Under the pieces are notes generated by a model. The model was not told where the DNA came from, did not search any database, and worked only from the letters and a program-made list of their open reading frames with translations. A DNA stretch of 64,000 nt from NCBI GenBank assembly GCA_050290865.1, contig JBNKIW010000003.1, forward strand, positions 62,001 to 126,000, given 5' to 3'. The stretch comes from JARRLC01 sp050290865 (GTDB lineage: Bacteria > Pseudomonadota > Alphaproteobacteria > Rhizobiales > Rhodomicrobiaceae). A program made the position numbers and the translations under genes. This document shows positions 9,396 to 19,114 of the stretch, one piece after another (the first letter of the stretch is position 1; every line of letters starts with the position of its first letter).

Positions 9396-10175
9396 TCACA
9401 TTGCTGGTTGTGCAGGCGAGCGCAGGAGCTGGCTGGCGCGCTTGCCACGGAAATAAGCTTTGACCCAGGGATGTTCGGACATCATGAGCATGTCGAGCGT
9501 CCCCTCCGCCACCACCTTGCCGTCGGCGAGCACGGCGATGCGATCGCACACGGCCTGCAGGCTCTCCAGATCGTGTGTCACCATGAAAACGGTCAGACCG
9601 AGCGTCTGCTGCAGCGTGCGGATGAGGGCGTCGAAATCGCCGGCGGAGATCGGGTCGAGCCCCGAGGTCGGCTCGTCGAGAAACAGGATCTCCGGATCGA
9701 GCGACAGCGCACGCGCCAGCGCCACGCGCTTGGTCATGCCGCCGGACAACTCGGATGGATATTTGTTGGCATCCGCCGCCGTGAGGCCGACCATTTCCAG
9801 CTTGGCCAGCGCGACCTCGTCCATCAGCCGCGGCGACAGATGCAGATATTCGCGCATGAGGAACTGGATGTTCTGGCGCACGGTCAGCGAGGAGAACAGC
9901 GCCCCCTGCTGGAAGAGGATGCCCCAGCGGCGTTCCACCGCGGCGGATTCGCGGTCATCCGTCGTGCCGACGTCGTGGCCGAAGACCTGGATACGGCCGG
10001 AGCGTTGCGGGATGAGGCCGATGATGGTGCGCATCAGCACCGACTTGCCCGCACCCGAACCGCCGACAAAACCGAGGATCTCGCCCCGGTAGACGTCGAG
10101 CGACAGCCGGTCGAGAACGGTTGTGTCCTCGAAACCGACGGTCAGGTTGCGCACTCTGATGACGGGCTCTGACAT
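9396..10175 (-). CDS. mlaF: Mla-type ABC transporter ATP-binding protein (MlaF)
   Basis: 259-residue ABC ATPase that would energise lipid transport between the membranes with the adjacent permease and MCE protein. Walker A GGSGAGKSVLMR, Q-loop FQQGALFSSLTVRQNI, signature LSGGMTKRVALARAL, Walker B EILFLDEPTSGLDP and switch VTHDLESL are all intact. The LFSSLTV and LSGGM forms are those of the MlaF/Ttg2A subfamily. The gene lies 11 bases after the permease gene and 10 before the MCE gene, a single transcription unit. Confidence 0.95.
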   Translation of the reverse strand: MSEPVIRVRNLTVGFEDTTVLDRLSLDVYRGEILGFVGGSGAGKSVLMRTIIGLIPQRSGRIQVFGHDVGTTDDRESAAVERRWGILFQQGALFSSLTVRQNIQFLMREYLHLSPRLMDEVALAKLEMVGLTAADANKYPSELSGGMTKRVALARALSLDPEILFLDEPTSGLDPISAGDFDALIRTLQQTLGLTVFMVTHDLESLQAVCDRIAVLADGKVVAEGTLDMLMMSEHPWVKAYFRGKRASQLLRSPAQPAM

Positions 10176-10186
10176 GTCGTGTCCGC

Positions 10187-11326
10187 TTACATCCCGATTG
10201 AGGCGAAAAAGATTGCAAAGACGCCATCGAGGACGATGACGAGAAAGATCGACTTCACGACCGAGTTCGTGGTCTGCAGCCCGAGCGATTCGGCGCTCCC
10301 CTTGACGCGCAGCCCCTCGGAACAGGCGATGATGCCGATGACGGCGGCCATGAACGGCGCCTTGATCATACCCACCTTGAAATGCGTCAGCGAAATGGCT
10401 TCCTTGAGCCTGGCGAGGAAGATATCCGGGCTCATGCCGCCATAGAGCCACGCCACCAGCCCGCCGCCATAGAGCGCGGCCATCGAGCCGAGAAAGGTGA
10501 GGATCGGCATGGCGATGATCAGCGCCAGCACGCGCGGCAGGATCAGCACCTCGACGGGGTCGAAGCCCATGGTGCGCAGAGCGTCCACCTCCTCGCGCAT
10601 CTTCATCGAGCCGAGTTCGGCGGTGTAGGAACTGCCCGACCGGCCCGCCACCATGATGGCGACGATGAGCACGCCGATCTCGCGCAGGACCAGCACGCCG
10701 ATCATATCCACAACATAGGTGTCGGCGCCGAATTTGCGGAAATGGAAGAAACCCTGCTGCGAGATGATGCAGCCGATAAGAAAAGTAATGAGCAGAACGA
10801 TCGGCACGGCCTGCCAGCCGACGCGGTCGAGATGGTGCACGGCCGAGGTCAGGCGGAACCGGGCCGGGTGGAGGATGACCCGGACCAGGGCTGTCCCCGT
10901 CGCGCCAAGCATGCTCATGAAAGGGATGGCGTCGCGCCCGATTTCCGCTATGGACCGGCCGAGCCAGTCGAGGCTGGCGAGCAGGGCATTCGGACGCTTG
11001 ACCGGCCCGACACCCTTGAGATTGGCGTGCTGGACTTCCTCCAGGAGGCCGCTGTAATGCTCAGGCAGACCCACGATCCGCGCATCGCGCCCGCGCACTC
11101 TCCAGGCGCGGACGAGCCGCTCCAGGAGCCAGGCGCCGAAGGTGTCGAACTCGCGCACCTCGCTCATGTCCACGGCCAAGCTTCGCGCGCCCGGAGCCTC
11201 GTGATCTACGTGGCCGTCGATCAGCACTTCCAGCGCCGCTGCGTGAGGCGCCGTCCACGATCCCCCGGCCGCGAGTTCCAGGCATTCGCCGCTGACCCGT
11301 CCGCTGAGTACAGGCTCCGAACTCAT
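10187..11326 (-). CDS. mlaE: Mla-type ABC transporter permease with N-terminal STAS domain (MlaE)
   Basis: 379 residues. Residues 1-105 look like a STAS/MlaB domain (SLAVDMSEVREFDTFGAWLLERL), and residues about 125-379 are a MlaE permease with conserved FLIGCIISQQG, VVDMIGVLVLREIGVLIVAI, AGRSGSSYTAELGSMKMREEVDALRTMG (cytoplasmic coupling helix) and GLRVKGSAESLG. Fusion of the STAS part, a separate MlaB subunit in E. coli, is common in alphaproteobacteria. The start at 11326 is fixed by a GGGAGGG ribosome site. First gene of the mlaEFD-like operon; the 91 bases to the RND gene upstream probably hold the promoter. Confidence 0.93.
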   Translation of the reverse strand: MSSEPVLSGRVSGECLELAAGGSWTAPHAAALEVLIDGHVDHEAPGARSLAVDMSEVREFDTFGAWLLERLVRAWRVRGRDARIVGLPEHYSGLLEEVQHANLKGVGPVKRPNALLASLDWLGRSIAEIGRDAIPFMSMLGATGTALVRVILHPARFRLTSAVHHLDRVGWQAVPIVLLITFLIGCIISQQGFFHFRKFGADTYVVDMIGVLVLREIGVLIVAIMVAGRSGSSYTAELGSMKMREEVDALRTMGFDPVEVLILPRVLALIIAMPILTFLGSMAALYGGGLVAWLYGGMSPDIFLARLKEAISLTHFKVGMIKAPFMAAVIGIIACSEGLRVKGSAESLGLQTTNSVVKSIFLVIVLDGVFAIFFASIGM

Positions 11327-11417
11327 CTTCCCTCCCCGTCGCCCACCCCCCGCCGACAAAATCAGTATGCGACGGAAAGATCTGACGGATCGCGTTTATG
11401 GGCGAATTATGATGACA

Positions 11418-14400
11418 TCACGACATAGCACGCCCATCATCCCGCAGAACCACGTAAATCGCCGGTATAACTAGTACCGTGAGCAGTGTCGAAGAGGCTA
11501 GCCCAAACAGGAGCGATATCGCAAGTCCCTGGAAGATGGGATCGAACAAGATTACCGCCGCGCCGATCATGGCCGCAAGCGCGGTCAGCAGGATCGGCTT
11601 GAACCGAATCGCACCGGCTTCCAGGAGCGCCTGCCGGAGCGGAATGTTATCCGCGCGCCGGTGGCGAATAAAATCGACGAGCAGGATCGAGTTGCGCACG
11701 ATGATGCCCGCAAGCGCGATGAAACCGATCATCGACGTCGCCGTGAACGGCGCTCCGAACAGCCAGTGTCCGATCATGATGCCGATCAGCGTCAGCGGCA
11801 CCGGCGTGAGGATCACGAGCGGCAGGAGGAACGAGCCGAACTGCGCCACCACGAGAATATAAATGCCGAGAAGCGCCACGGCGAACGCCGCACCCATGTC
11901 GCGGAAGGTGACATAGGTGACTTCCCATTCGCCGTCCCACAGCACGGCGGCTTTCGCGTCGTCGCGCGGCTGGCCGTGCAGCAGGATTTCGGGCTTGCCC
12001 AGCTTGCCCCAATCGTGGCTGTGGATGGCGTCGGCGACGGCCATCATGCCGTAGAGCGGCGCTTCATAGGCGCCCGCCAGTTCGGCCATGACCATTTCGG
12101 TGTTGCGGCCGTTGTGGCGAAAGATCGGATAGGACGCGCGCTCCCTCTTCAGGCTCACGATGTCGCCCAGTTCGACGATCCCGCGCTCGCCGGGCAGCGC
12201 GTTGGCGGGCACGGGCGTTGACAGCGTGTGCGCCGAAACCGACAGTTCGCGCTTGGGAAGTTGCACGGCGATCTCGACCGGATGCCGCCCCCCGCCACGA
12301 TGCGAATAGCCCACGGGCACGCCGCTCATATAGGCGCGGATCGTATCGTAGACATCGCTTTCCGAAACCTTGTGGAATTCGAGATTGTCCTGGTTGATGG
12401 CCACCCGCAGGCGCGGCGCCTGGACGCCGAAACTGTCGTCGTCGTCCACGATGAACGGCACGCTGCGAAAGATGCCGCGCAACTGCCGCGCCACCTCGCG
12501 GCGCGTGTCGGCGTCCGGGCCGTAGACCTCCGCGAGCAGCGTGGCGATGACGGGCGGTCCTGGCGGAACCTCAACCACCTTGATGGACGTGCCCTCAGGC
12601 ACGGGCAGGCCCTCGAGCTTCTTGCGAGCCTCCAGCGCGATATCGTGGCTGGTGCGGTGGCGCTCGTCCTTCGGCGTGAGGTTGACCTGCAGATCGCCCT
12701 GTTCCGGCTCGCTGCGCAGATAGTAGTGGCGTACGAGACCGTTGAAATTGAACGGCGCAGCCGTGCCCGCATAGGCCTGGACGGAGGATAACTCCTCGAT
12801 GCCGCGCAGACGCTCGGCGGCGGCGGCGAGCACGCGGTCGGTTTCCTCAAGCGAGGACCCGCGCGGCAGATCGACGACCACCTGAAGTTCCGGCTTGTTG
12901 TCGAAGGGCAGCAGCTTGACCGTCACCGACTGCGTGACGAACAGCATCAGCGACATCAGCGTGGCCGCGCCGACGAGGCCGAGGAAGCGCCACGCATCCT
13001 TCTTCGTCTTCAGGATCGGCTTCGCGCTGCGGACATAGCTCCGTCCGAGCCAGCCGCCGTCGTCTTCCTCGGCGTGGCCGCCGCCGTGGATATGGTGGCT
13101 GGCGATACGCAGCATCAGCCACGGCGTAATCATCACCGCGACGAAGAAGGACAGCACCATCGCCGCCGAGGCATTGGCCGGGATCGGCGCCATATACGGC
13201 CCCATCAGGCCGGAGACGAACAGCATCGGCAGGAGCGCCGCGACCACGGTCAGCGTGGCGACGATGGTCGGGTTGCCCACCTCGGCAACGGCGTCGATGG
13301 CGGCTTGTGTGCGGCTGCGTCCGTCGTCCATCGCCCAGTGCCGCGCGATGTTCTCGATCACCACGATGGCGTCGTCCACCAGGATACCGATGGAGAAGAT
13401 CAGCGCGAACAGGCTCACGCGGTTGATGGTGTAGCCCATCAGATAGGAGGCGAAGAGGGTGAGCAGGATCGTCGTCGGGATGACGATCAGCACCACGATG
13501 CCTTCGCGCCAGCCGATGACGATGCCCATTAGGAGCACGATGGACACGGTCGCCAGCGCGAGATGGAACAGGAGTTCGTTGGCTTTGTCGTTGGCGGTGG
13601 CGCCGTAATTGCGCGTGACGATCACTTCCACGTCATCGGGGATGAGCTTGCCTTTCAGTTCGGCGAGGCGCTCGGTGATGCGATCGGAGATGACCACGGC
13701 GTTGGCGCCCGCGCGCTTGGCGAGCGCGACGGTGACCGCGGGGACACGCTCCAAAGAGCCATCCGGTTTTTTACGGAAGTGCCAGGCGCGCCGCTCCAAA
13801 GGCTTGGCGCCGACGGTGACATTGGCCACATCGCGCACATAGACGGGGCGGCCGTCGCGCGAGGTCAACTGCAGGAGGCCGATATCGGGAATGCCGCGCA
13901 GCGTCTCGCCGGAGACCACGCCGATGCTCTGATTGCCCCCGCGAATGCGGCCGGCGAGGAAGGAGCGGTTGGCCTCCTTCACCTTGCCGATGAGTTGCGC
14001 CAGCGTGATACCGTAGAGCGACAGCTTTTCGGGGTTTGGTTCGACGCGGATCTGGTCCGGACGCCCGCCGGTGATGTAGGACAGACCGACATCGTCCAGC
14101 TTGGCCATCTCGACGAGCAGATCCTCGGCCAAGTGATAGAGCGCATTGTCCTCGTAGCGGGCGGCCGCGCCGGATTTCGGCGCCAGCGTCAGCGTGACGA
14201 TGGCCACGTCGTCGATGCCCCGCCCGACGATCAGCGGCTCGGGGATGCCGAGCGGCAGGCGGTTCAGATTGGCGCGGATCTTCTCGTGGACGCGCAGGAT
14301 GGCTTCGTCGGAAGACGTGCCGACGAAGAAGCGCGCCGTCACCAGGGCGCGGTCGTCCTGGGTGCTGGAATAGACGTGTTCGACGCCGTTGATCGCCTTG

Positions 14401-14654
14401 ATGATGGTCTCCAGCGGCTCGGTGACGAGCTTGACCGCATCCTCGGCCTTCAACCCGTCGGCGCGCACGGAGATATCCACCATGGGCACGGAAATCTGTG
14501 GTTCTTCCTCGCGCGGCAGGGCTGAGAGCGCGACGAGGCCGAGCGCAAAGGCCGCCAGCAGGAACAGGGGCGTCAGCGGCGACACGATGAATATCCGCGT
14601 GAGATGGCCGGAAATGCCCAGCCCCACGCCGTTCTTACCGTTCTTTCCGCTCAT
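11418..14654 (-). CDS. RND efflux transporter permease subunit
   Basis: 1078 residues, full length for an AcrB-type inner-membrane proton-driven exporter. It has an N-terminal helix (about 25-45), a large periplasmic domain, GILVDDAIVVIENI (the membrane segment containing the proton-relay aspartates), a second periplasmic domain, and the C-terminal half with GIIVRNSILLVDFI. PREEEPQISVPMVDI and the whole layout place it among AcrB/HAE-like pumps rather than SecDF. It overlaps the adaptor gene by four bases (ATGA at 14651-14654), so the two are translationally coupled. The regulator is not encoded here; a palindrome before the adaptor gene is the likely operator. Substrate unknown. Confidence 0.95.
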   Translation of the reverse strand: MSGKNGKNGVGLGISGHLTRIFIVSPLTPLFLLAAFALGLVALSALPREEEPQISVPMVDISVRADGLKAEDAVKLVTEPLETIIKAINGVEHVYSSTQDDRALVTARFFVGTSSDEAILRVHEKIRANLNRLPLGIPEPLIVGRGIDDVAIVTLTLAPKSGAAARYEDNALYHLAEDLLVEMAKLDDVGLSYITGGRPDQIRVEPNPEKLSLYGITLAQLIGKVKEANRSFLAGRIRGGNQSIGVVSGETLRGIPDIGLLQLTSRDGRPVYVRDVANVTVGAKPLERRAWHFRKKPDGSLERVPAVTVALAKRAGANAVVISDRITERLAELKGKLIPDDVEVIVTRNYGATANDKANELLFHLALATVSIVLLMGIVIGWREGIVVLIVIPTTILLTLFASYLMGYTINRVSLFALIFSIGILVDDAIVVIENIARHWAMDDGRSRTQAAIDAVAEVGNPTIVATLTVVAALLPMLFVSGLMGPYMAPIPANASAAMVLSFFVAVMITPWLMLRIASHHIHGGGHAEEDDGGWLGRSYVRSAKPILKTKKDAWRFLGLVGAATLMSLMLFVTQSVTVKLLPFDNKPELQVVVDLPRGSSLEETDRVLAAAAERLRGIEELSSVQAYAGTAAPFNFNGLVRHYYLRSEPEQGDLQVNLTPKDERHRTSHDIALEARKKLEGLPVPEGTSIKVVEVPPGPPVIATLLAEVYGPDADTRREVARQLRGIFRSVPFIVDDDDSFGVQAPRLRVAINQDNLEFHKVSESDVYDTIRAYMSGVPVGYSHRGGGRHPVEIAVQLPKRELSVSAHTLSTPVPANALPGERGIVELGDIVSLKRERASYPIFRHNGRNTEMVMAELAGAYEAPLYGMMAVADAIHSHDWGKLGKPEILLHGQPRDDAKAAVLWDGEWEVTYVTFRDMGAAFAVALLGIYILVVAQFGSFLLPLVILTPVPLTLIGIMIGHWLFGAPFTATSMIGFIALAGIIVRNSILLVDFIRHRRADNIPLRQALLEAGAIRFKPILLTALAAMIGAAVILFDPIFQGLAISLLFGLASSTLLTVLVIPAIYVVLRDDGRAMS

Positions 14655-15694
14655 GGGTGCACCAGTTCGTCACCGGCCTTCAGGCCTGCCAGCACTTCGA
14701 CACGGGGGCCTTCGCCGGAGCCGCCATCTTCGACCGGACGCCCAAGCTGCACCACGACCTCGATGGGCGCGCCCACACCGTGCTTCACTTTCACGTAGTC
14801 AAGCCCGTAGCGCTGGAAGGTGTAGCTGCGCGGGATGACGATCGTTTTGCGCTTGCCCGCCGAAATCCAGGCCAGCGTGCGCTCACCGACGAAATAGTCG
14901 CCCAGATCGGCGACCTCGGCGTCGGCGATGACGCGCCCGCCCTGCAATTCAGGGTATACCCGGGTGATACGGCCTTCGCGGGACACGCTCTCGTCCGGCG
15001 AGAGACCGCGTACGCCCACCTTGACGGCGGCGCCTTTTTCCATGAAGCGCGCGTGGCGCTCGGGCAGTTCCAGGCGCAGCAGATAGCCGTTGGCGGCGAT
15101 GGTGGCGACGCTCTCGCCCATCAGCATGACGCTGCCCTCGGTGACCGGCACCTGCAGCACGCGGCCCGCGGCGGGCGCGAGAACCTGGCCTTCCTCGATC
15201 TGCTTCTCGACGACGGCGCGCCCGGCCTGCGCGGCCTTCAGGTCGTTGGTGGCGACGTCGAATGCGGTTTTCAACTGGTCATAGCGCGCCCGGGAAACGA
15301 TGCCGCGCTTGATGAGCTGCTCGGCGCGATCGAGTTCGGTCTGGGCGTTCTCGACACGCGATTTTGCGGCGATGATCTGGGCATCCAGCGCTTTCATCTT
15401 GAGCGCGATCTTGGGATCGGCAATCACCGCCAGCACCTGCCCGGCCTTCACCTGCGCGCCGCGCTGCACCTTGAGCGAAGCTACGGTGCCGCCCGTGCGA
15501 ACGCGGGCGTCGATGCGATCCTTGCCGTGGATGGTGGCGTAGACGGCCTTGAGGTCGTCAACATCCTCCTCGGCAACTTTGAAGACCGGCGCCGTCTCGG
15601 ACGCGGCCCATCCCCGCGTTGCCGGTGTCACGGCAAGGGCCATGGTGAGGCCGCCGAGAAGTATTATGAGTGTGCGTCGCCATTCAGCGTTCAT
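14651..15694 (-). CDS. RND efflux periplasmic adaptor (membrane fusion) protein
   Basis: 347 residues with an N-terminal signal/anchor (about 8-30), a lipoyl half-motif (RTGGTVASLKVQRGAQVKAGQVLAVI), a long alpha-helical hairpin (about 95-165), the second lipoyl half (LAPAAGRVLQVPVTEGSVML) and beta-barrel/MP domains. It would link the inner-membrane pump to an outer-membrane channel, not encoded in the window. ATG 15694 was chosen; a TTG two codons upstream is possible. It is first in a two-gene operon with the pump and is transcribed away from a DUF2892 gene across a region with a 16-bp perfect palindrome. Confidence 0.93.
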   Translation of the reverse strand: MNAEWRRTLIILLGGLTMALAVTPATRGWAASETAPVFKVAEEDVDDLKAVYATIHGKDRIDARVRTGGTVASLKVQRGAQVKAGQVLAVIADPKIALKMKALDAQIIAAKSRVENAQTELDRAEQLIKRGIVSRARYDQLKTAFDVATNDLKAAQAGRAVVEKQIEEGQVLAPAAGRVLQVPVTEGSVMLMGESVATIAANGYLLRLELPERHARFMEKGAAVKVGVRGLSPDESVSREGRITRVYPELQGGRVIADAEVADLGDYFVGERTLAWISAGKRKTIVIPRSYTFQRYGLDYVKVKHGVGAPIEVVVQLGRPVEDGGSGEGPRVEVLAGLKAGDELVHP

Positions 15695-15775
15695 GACCAA
15701 CCCTGCTCCAACATCGCCGCCACAGCCCTGACGCGCAGCGCGAGGGGTTAAGTGGCATTCTGGTTGCGTATTTAT

Positions 15776-15791
15776 ATATATTCGAATATAT
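15776..15791. promoter_or_regulatory. 16-bp AT-rich palindrome, candidate operator
   Basis: The sequence atatattcgaatatat is a perfect inverted repeat centred on TTCGAA in the 213-base gap between the divergent RND efflux operon and the DUF2892 gene. AT-rich palindromes containing ATTC..GAAT are bound by ArsR-type thiol-sensing repressors of the BigR/SqrR/YgaV group, which elsewhere control DUF2892 genes. That assignment is from memory of the family and needs comparison; no regulator gene is present in the window. Confidence 0.55.
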
Positions 15792-15907
15792 GAATGTCAA
15801 TCGCCCGCGACGGCTATCGTCCTGATCAGGATTACTGTTCTGCAATCCGGGGATCAGTGATAGGCCAGCGGGGCGTTTGCAGCAACCGCCAAGATGGGAG
15901 TTCATAA

Positions 15908-16111
15908 ATGTCGATCGATCGCGTGGTGATGTCGTTTGCCGGGCTTGTGGTGCTCTTCAGCCTCACATTGTCCCAGTTGCACCATCCGGCGTGGCTGTGG
16001 GTGACCGCCTTCGTCGGAGCCAATCTGTTTCAGGCGGGTTTCACGCGCTTCTGTCCGCTGGCAATCATCCTGAAGGCTATCGGCCTCAAGCCGGGCGAGG
16101 CGTTTCGCTGA
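15908..16111 (+). CDS. DUF2892 (YgaP-type) small membrane protein
   Basis: 67 residues: a short N-terminus with Arg, two membrane helices separated by QLHHPAW, and conserved GANLFQAGFTRFCPLAIILKAIGLKPG. This is the DUF2892 module, found alone or fused to rhodanese (YgaP), with the conserved cysteine in RFCPLA. Such proteins accompany sulfide/persulfide detoxification and BigR-type regulation, which is family knowledge rather than shown here. A GGGAG ribosome site lies nine bases before the ATG. It is transcribed divergently from the RND efflux genes. Confidence 0.88.
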   Translation: MSIDRVVMSFAGLVVLFSLTLSQLHHPAWLWVTAFVGANLFQAGFTRFCPLAIILKAIGLKPGEAFR

Positions 16112-16143
16112 ACCACGGCGGGAGAGGCCGACCGCACTCCGGC

Positions 16144-17364
16144 TTACAATGGCTTCTCCAGCATCCCCGGTCCGGGCACGACGGGCATGTCGAGCGCCTG
16201 CAACTCTTTCGCCGACCGTTCGAGCCCTTCGCGCGTCTCCGGTGAAAGGCTCGCCATCAGCTTGTCGGCCCATTTCCGGCGCAGCGCCTCCCAGTCGGCC
16301 TCGGCCCGCGCTTCCTCTTCCGGACCGCGCGGGTGGAGCCCGCGGCCGGCCTGCGTCTCCTCCACGAAATCCTGGACTTCCTTGATGTCCTGCACCGTAA
16401 AAGCCGTTGCCGCGCGCACCACGTCGAAAAAAAGCGTGAAGGTCTTGGCGAAGGCGGGCGAGCGCACGAAGCCGTGCAGCTTCTCCAGTTGCTCATCGGT
16501 CAGAGCCTGCGCGAGCATGGGCGGGGCGATACCGATCACCATGCCCTTCTGCATGCCGTAGGTGAATTCGTACTGGTCGATCTGATTCTTGTAGTCCTCG
16601 CGTTCTTCCTCGTTTGCAGGGACGGCCTGAAGCGCGACTTCCCGCGCGAAACGGAAGAGGTGGGCCGCCATGTCGTCCAGACGCGAGACCGCCAGGATGT
16701 CGTTGACGAGGGCCTGGGCCTTGGCGACCTTGGCAGGGGGCGGTGTGCTGCCATTGCCGGGCGGGGTCGCGAAGGACATGCCGGCTGCAGCCCCGTTGGC
16801 CCACGCAGAAAACGCCTGCATGCTCCGCGTTTCCTCGTAGGTGAAGCCCGTGACCAACCGGGAGACGGCGTAGAGGGTGTCGAATCCTTTCCGGGCCGCC
16901 GTCTTGCGCAGCAACTCCCGCGCATTGTTGATCTCGGCGGTGCTGCTGTGCTTTGCCAGCAATGCAGCTATGTCGGAAATCATGGCGTCACGATTCTTCT
17001 CCAGAACCGGAGCTATCTCGTCGCTGGCCTTGAGCGCATAGGTCAGGAACGTCAACAGCTTGGCCATGCCGTCGGCCATCTCGGCGTCGGGAGCGGGCGT
17101 GCCGGGCATGTTCCCCGTCGCGGCGTCGCGCAGGACGGGCAGATAGACGTCGCGCACGGTCCGCCGAACATCCTCGTATATCTCGGGCGTGCGCGAGACG
17201 GGCAGCAATTCCACGATCAGATCGCGCGCGGCGCGCTCCCTCGCCGCCATGTCCTCGGGCGTTGCCACCGGCCGGCTCTCCTGGACGATCGCCTGCGGTG
17301 CCGCCGCCACTGGCCCGAGTGCCAGCGCTGAAGCCATGACCATGATCTTGAATGACAGTTTCAC
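16144..17364 (-). CDS. secreted DUF2059-like protein
   Basis: 406 residues starting with a Sec signal peptide (residues 1-22, cleavage near PVAAAPQA). The start is GTG at 17364 after GGGAG. Two helical segments look alike, ARDLIVELLPVSRTPEIYEDV near 46 and AQALVNDILAVSRLDDMAAHL near 225, each followed by long amphipathic helices, and LTDEQLEKLHGFVRSPAFAKTF near 308 resembles the DUF2059 core. An internal duplication of a DUF2059-like unit is therefore likely. Periplasmic; function unknown. It stands alone, divergent from the glycosyltransferase operon. Confidence 0.75.
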   Translation of the reverse strand: MKLSFKIMVMASALALGPVAAAPQAIVQESRPVATPEDMAARERAARDLIVELLPVSRTPEIYEDVRRTVRDVYLPVLRDAATGNMPGTPAPDAEMADGMAKLLTFLTYALKASDEIAPVLEKNRDAMISDIAALLAKHSSTAEINNARELLRKTAARKGFDTLYAVSRLVTGFTYEETRSMQAFSAWANGAAAGMSFATPPGNGSTPPPAKVAKAQALVNDILAVSRLDDMAAHLFRFAREVALQAVPANEEEREDYKNQIDQYEFTYGMQKGMVIGIAPPMLAQALTDEQLEKLHGFVRSPAFAKTFTLFFDVVRAATAFTVQDIKEVQDFVEETQAGRGLHPRGPEEEARAEADWEALRRKWADKLMASLSPETREGLERSAKELQALDMPVVPGPGMLEKPL

Positions 17365-17590
17365 GCCGTTTCTCCCTGGCTCTTTCCGGACGCCGGTTCC
17401 CGAAGGCGTCTCCGCATAGGTTCAGCCTTCTATTGGGTTGCCCGCAGCATGACAAGAGCATGCCGTTTCCGGCCATTCCATGGCTGGGCGCGCGAGATAT
17501 CGCCGCTATGCCTTCGCCGGGGATAACTCCACTCAAGGTTGCTCATCCAAACTTTTCTCAACGAATGGTGTCGAGAAACGGGAGTGACCG

Positions 17591-19114
17591 GTGGCCGAAG
17601 CGCAAATTGCGGAACATGCGAAACCAACCTTCGGTGTCGCGAATGCTTTCCTCGGGATCATCGCCGGTCAGATCGTCCTGTGGACGGTTATTCCGGCGCT
17701 GGTCTTTGAAAACGTCCCGCTGGACGTGGCCGAGAACATCGCCTGGGCGCGGGAATGGCAGCTCGGCTATTACAAACATCCTCCACTGCAGGCGTGGCTG
17801 ACCGGCGCTGCGCTCGAACTCTCGGATGGCGCCATCTGGTCGGTCTACCTGCTGAGCCAGCTTGCCGTCGCGCTCTGCTTCATCTTCATCTGGCTTATGG
17901 GCCGCAAGGTTGTGGACGAACGCGGGCGACTCCTGGCCGTGGCCTTTTTCAGCCTCGTCTATTACGCAAATATCCCGACGCCCGAGTTCAACGCCAATGT
18001 GCTGCAAATGCCAATCTGGGCCGCCGCGCCCTATCTCCTGTGGCGGGCGATGAACGCGCGCGGGCTGGGCTGGTGGATCGGCCTGGGCGCCGTCATCGCG
18101 CTGGCGTTTTACGCGAAATACAGCGCCGTCTTTCTGGTGTCGGCGCTCGCCGTGGCACTGCTGATCCTCCCACGGGGGCGCGCAGCGCTCGCCCGTCCGG
18201 GACCGTATATCGGCGCGGCGGTCGCGCTGGCGTTGTTCACGCCGCAACTCCTTTGGCTGGTCCAGCACGATTTTCAGCCCTTCGCCTGGGCTGGCGCGCG
18301 GTCGGCGCAGCTCCACGGCCTGGGGCGCATCACGCGTGCAGCCGGCTTTCTGCTCGCGCAACTCGCCGATCACGCTGGCGCGCTGGCGATGGTCGCGGCC
18401 GGAATGGCGGGGCGCGTTGCCTGGGGGAGGCGCGGCCATTCGTGGCGGCGGTTCTCGGACGCCGAGCGGTACGTCTTTGCGCTGGCTTTCGCGCCGGTGA
18501 CGATCACCGTACTGTCCAGCCTCGTCTCCGGCCGGGGACTGCGAGACATGTGGGCGGCGCCGATGTTCTGCTACACGGGCCTTGCCGCGGCCATCTGGCT
18601 GGCGCCGCGTTTCGACCGGCTTCGCCACCGCGCGATGATCGCCGTCTGGGCGGCTCTGTTCGTGGCGGCGCCGGTGGGTGTGGGATTGTCCGTCGTGCTT
18701 GGATCAGCCTACGCAAAAAGACCTGCGCGCACAGCGCTTTACGGCAGCGAACTGGCCGCGAAGGCCGAAAAGATCTGGGCCGCCCACACCGGCGGGCACC
18801 CGCTGGCCATCGTTGCCGGACCGACCTGGGAGGCAAGCGTCGCCGTGGCCAATTCGCACCGCCATCCTTCCGCCTTCATCGACGGCGATTTTGCCAAAAA
18901 TCCTTGGGTAACACCGGAAAGGCTGGCAAAAGAGGGCGCGCTCGTCCTCTGGCCTGAAAGACACGCGGAACACTGGGCCGCCACCTTTGCCAAACTGGGA
19001 CGCTTCTCAGCCATGGGCACGTTCACCATACCCTACCGCTACGGCACGAAGACGGCGCTGATACACTGGGCGATTCTGCCGCCGGCAGCCGCCCGGAACG
19101 GCGACAGCCCGTGA
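17591..19114 (+). CDS. PMT/ArnT-like membrane glycosyltransferase
   Basis: 507 residues with about ten to eleven hydrophobic segments. The first periplasmic loop carries DVAENIAWAREWQLGYYKHPPLQAW: the Asp and the YYKHPPL motif are characteristic of lipid-linked sugar transferases of the PMT_2/ArnT superfamily, which move a sugar from polyprenyl phosphate to lipid A, protein or polysaccharide on the outer face of the inner membrane. The last ~150 residues form a soluble domain. Start GTG at 17591 after GGGAG. It overlaps the next gene by one base (TGATG), giving a three-gene unit with a polyprenyl-phosphate sugar synthase and GtrA. Acceptor unknown. Confidence 0.88.
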   Translation: MAEAQIAEHAKPTFGVANAFLGIIAGQIVLWTVIPALVFENVPLDVAENIAWAREWQLGYYKHPPLQAWLTGAALELSDGAIWSVYLLSQLAVALCFIFIWLMGRKVVDERGRLLAVAFFSLVYYANIPTPEFNANVLQMPIWAAAPYLLWRAMNARGLGWWIGLGAVIALAFYAKYSAVFLVSALAVALLILPRGRAALARPGPYIGAAVALALFTPQLLWLVQHDFQPFAWAGARSAQLHGLGRITRAAGFLLAQLADHAGALAMVAAGMAGRVAWGRRGHSWRRFSDAERYVFALAFAPVTITVLSSLVSGRGLRDMWAAPMFCYTGLAAAIWLAPRFDRLRHRAMIAVWAALFVAAPVGVGLSVVLGSAYAKRPARTALYGSELAAKAEKIWAAHTGGHPLAIVAGPTWEASVAVANSHRHPSAFIDGDFAKNPWVTPERLAKEGALVLWPERHAEHWAATFAKLGRFSAMGTFTIPYRYGTKTALIHWAILPPAAARNGDSP

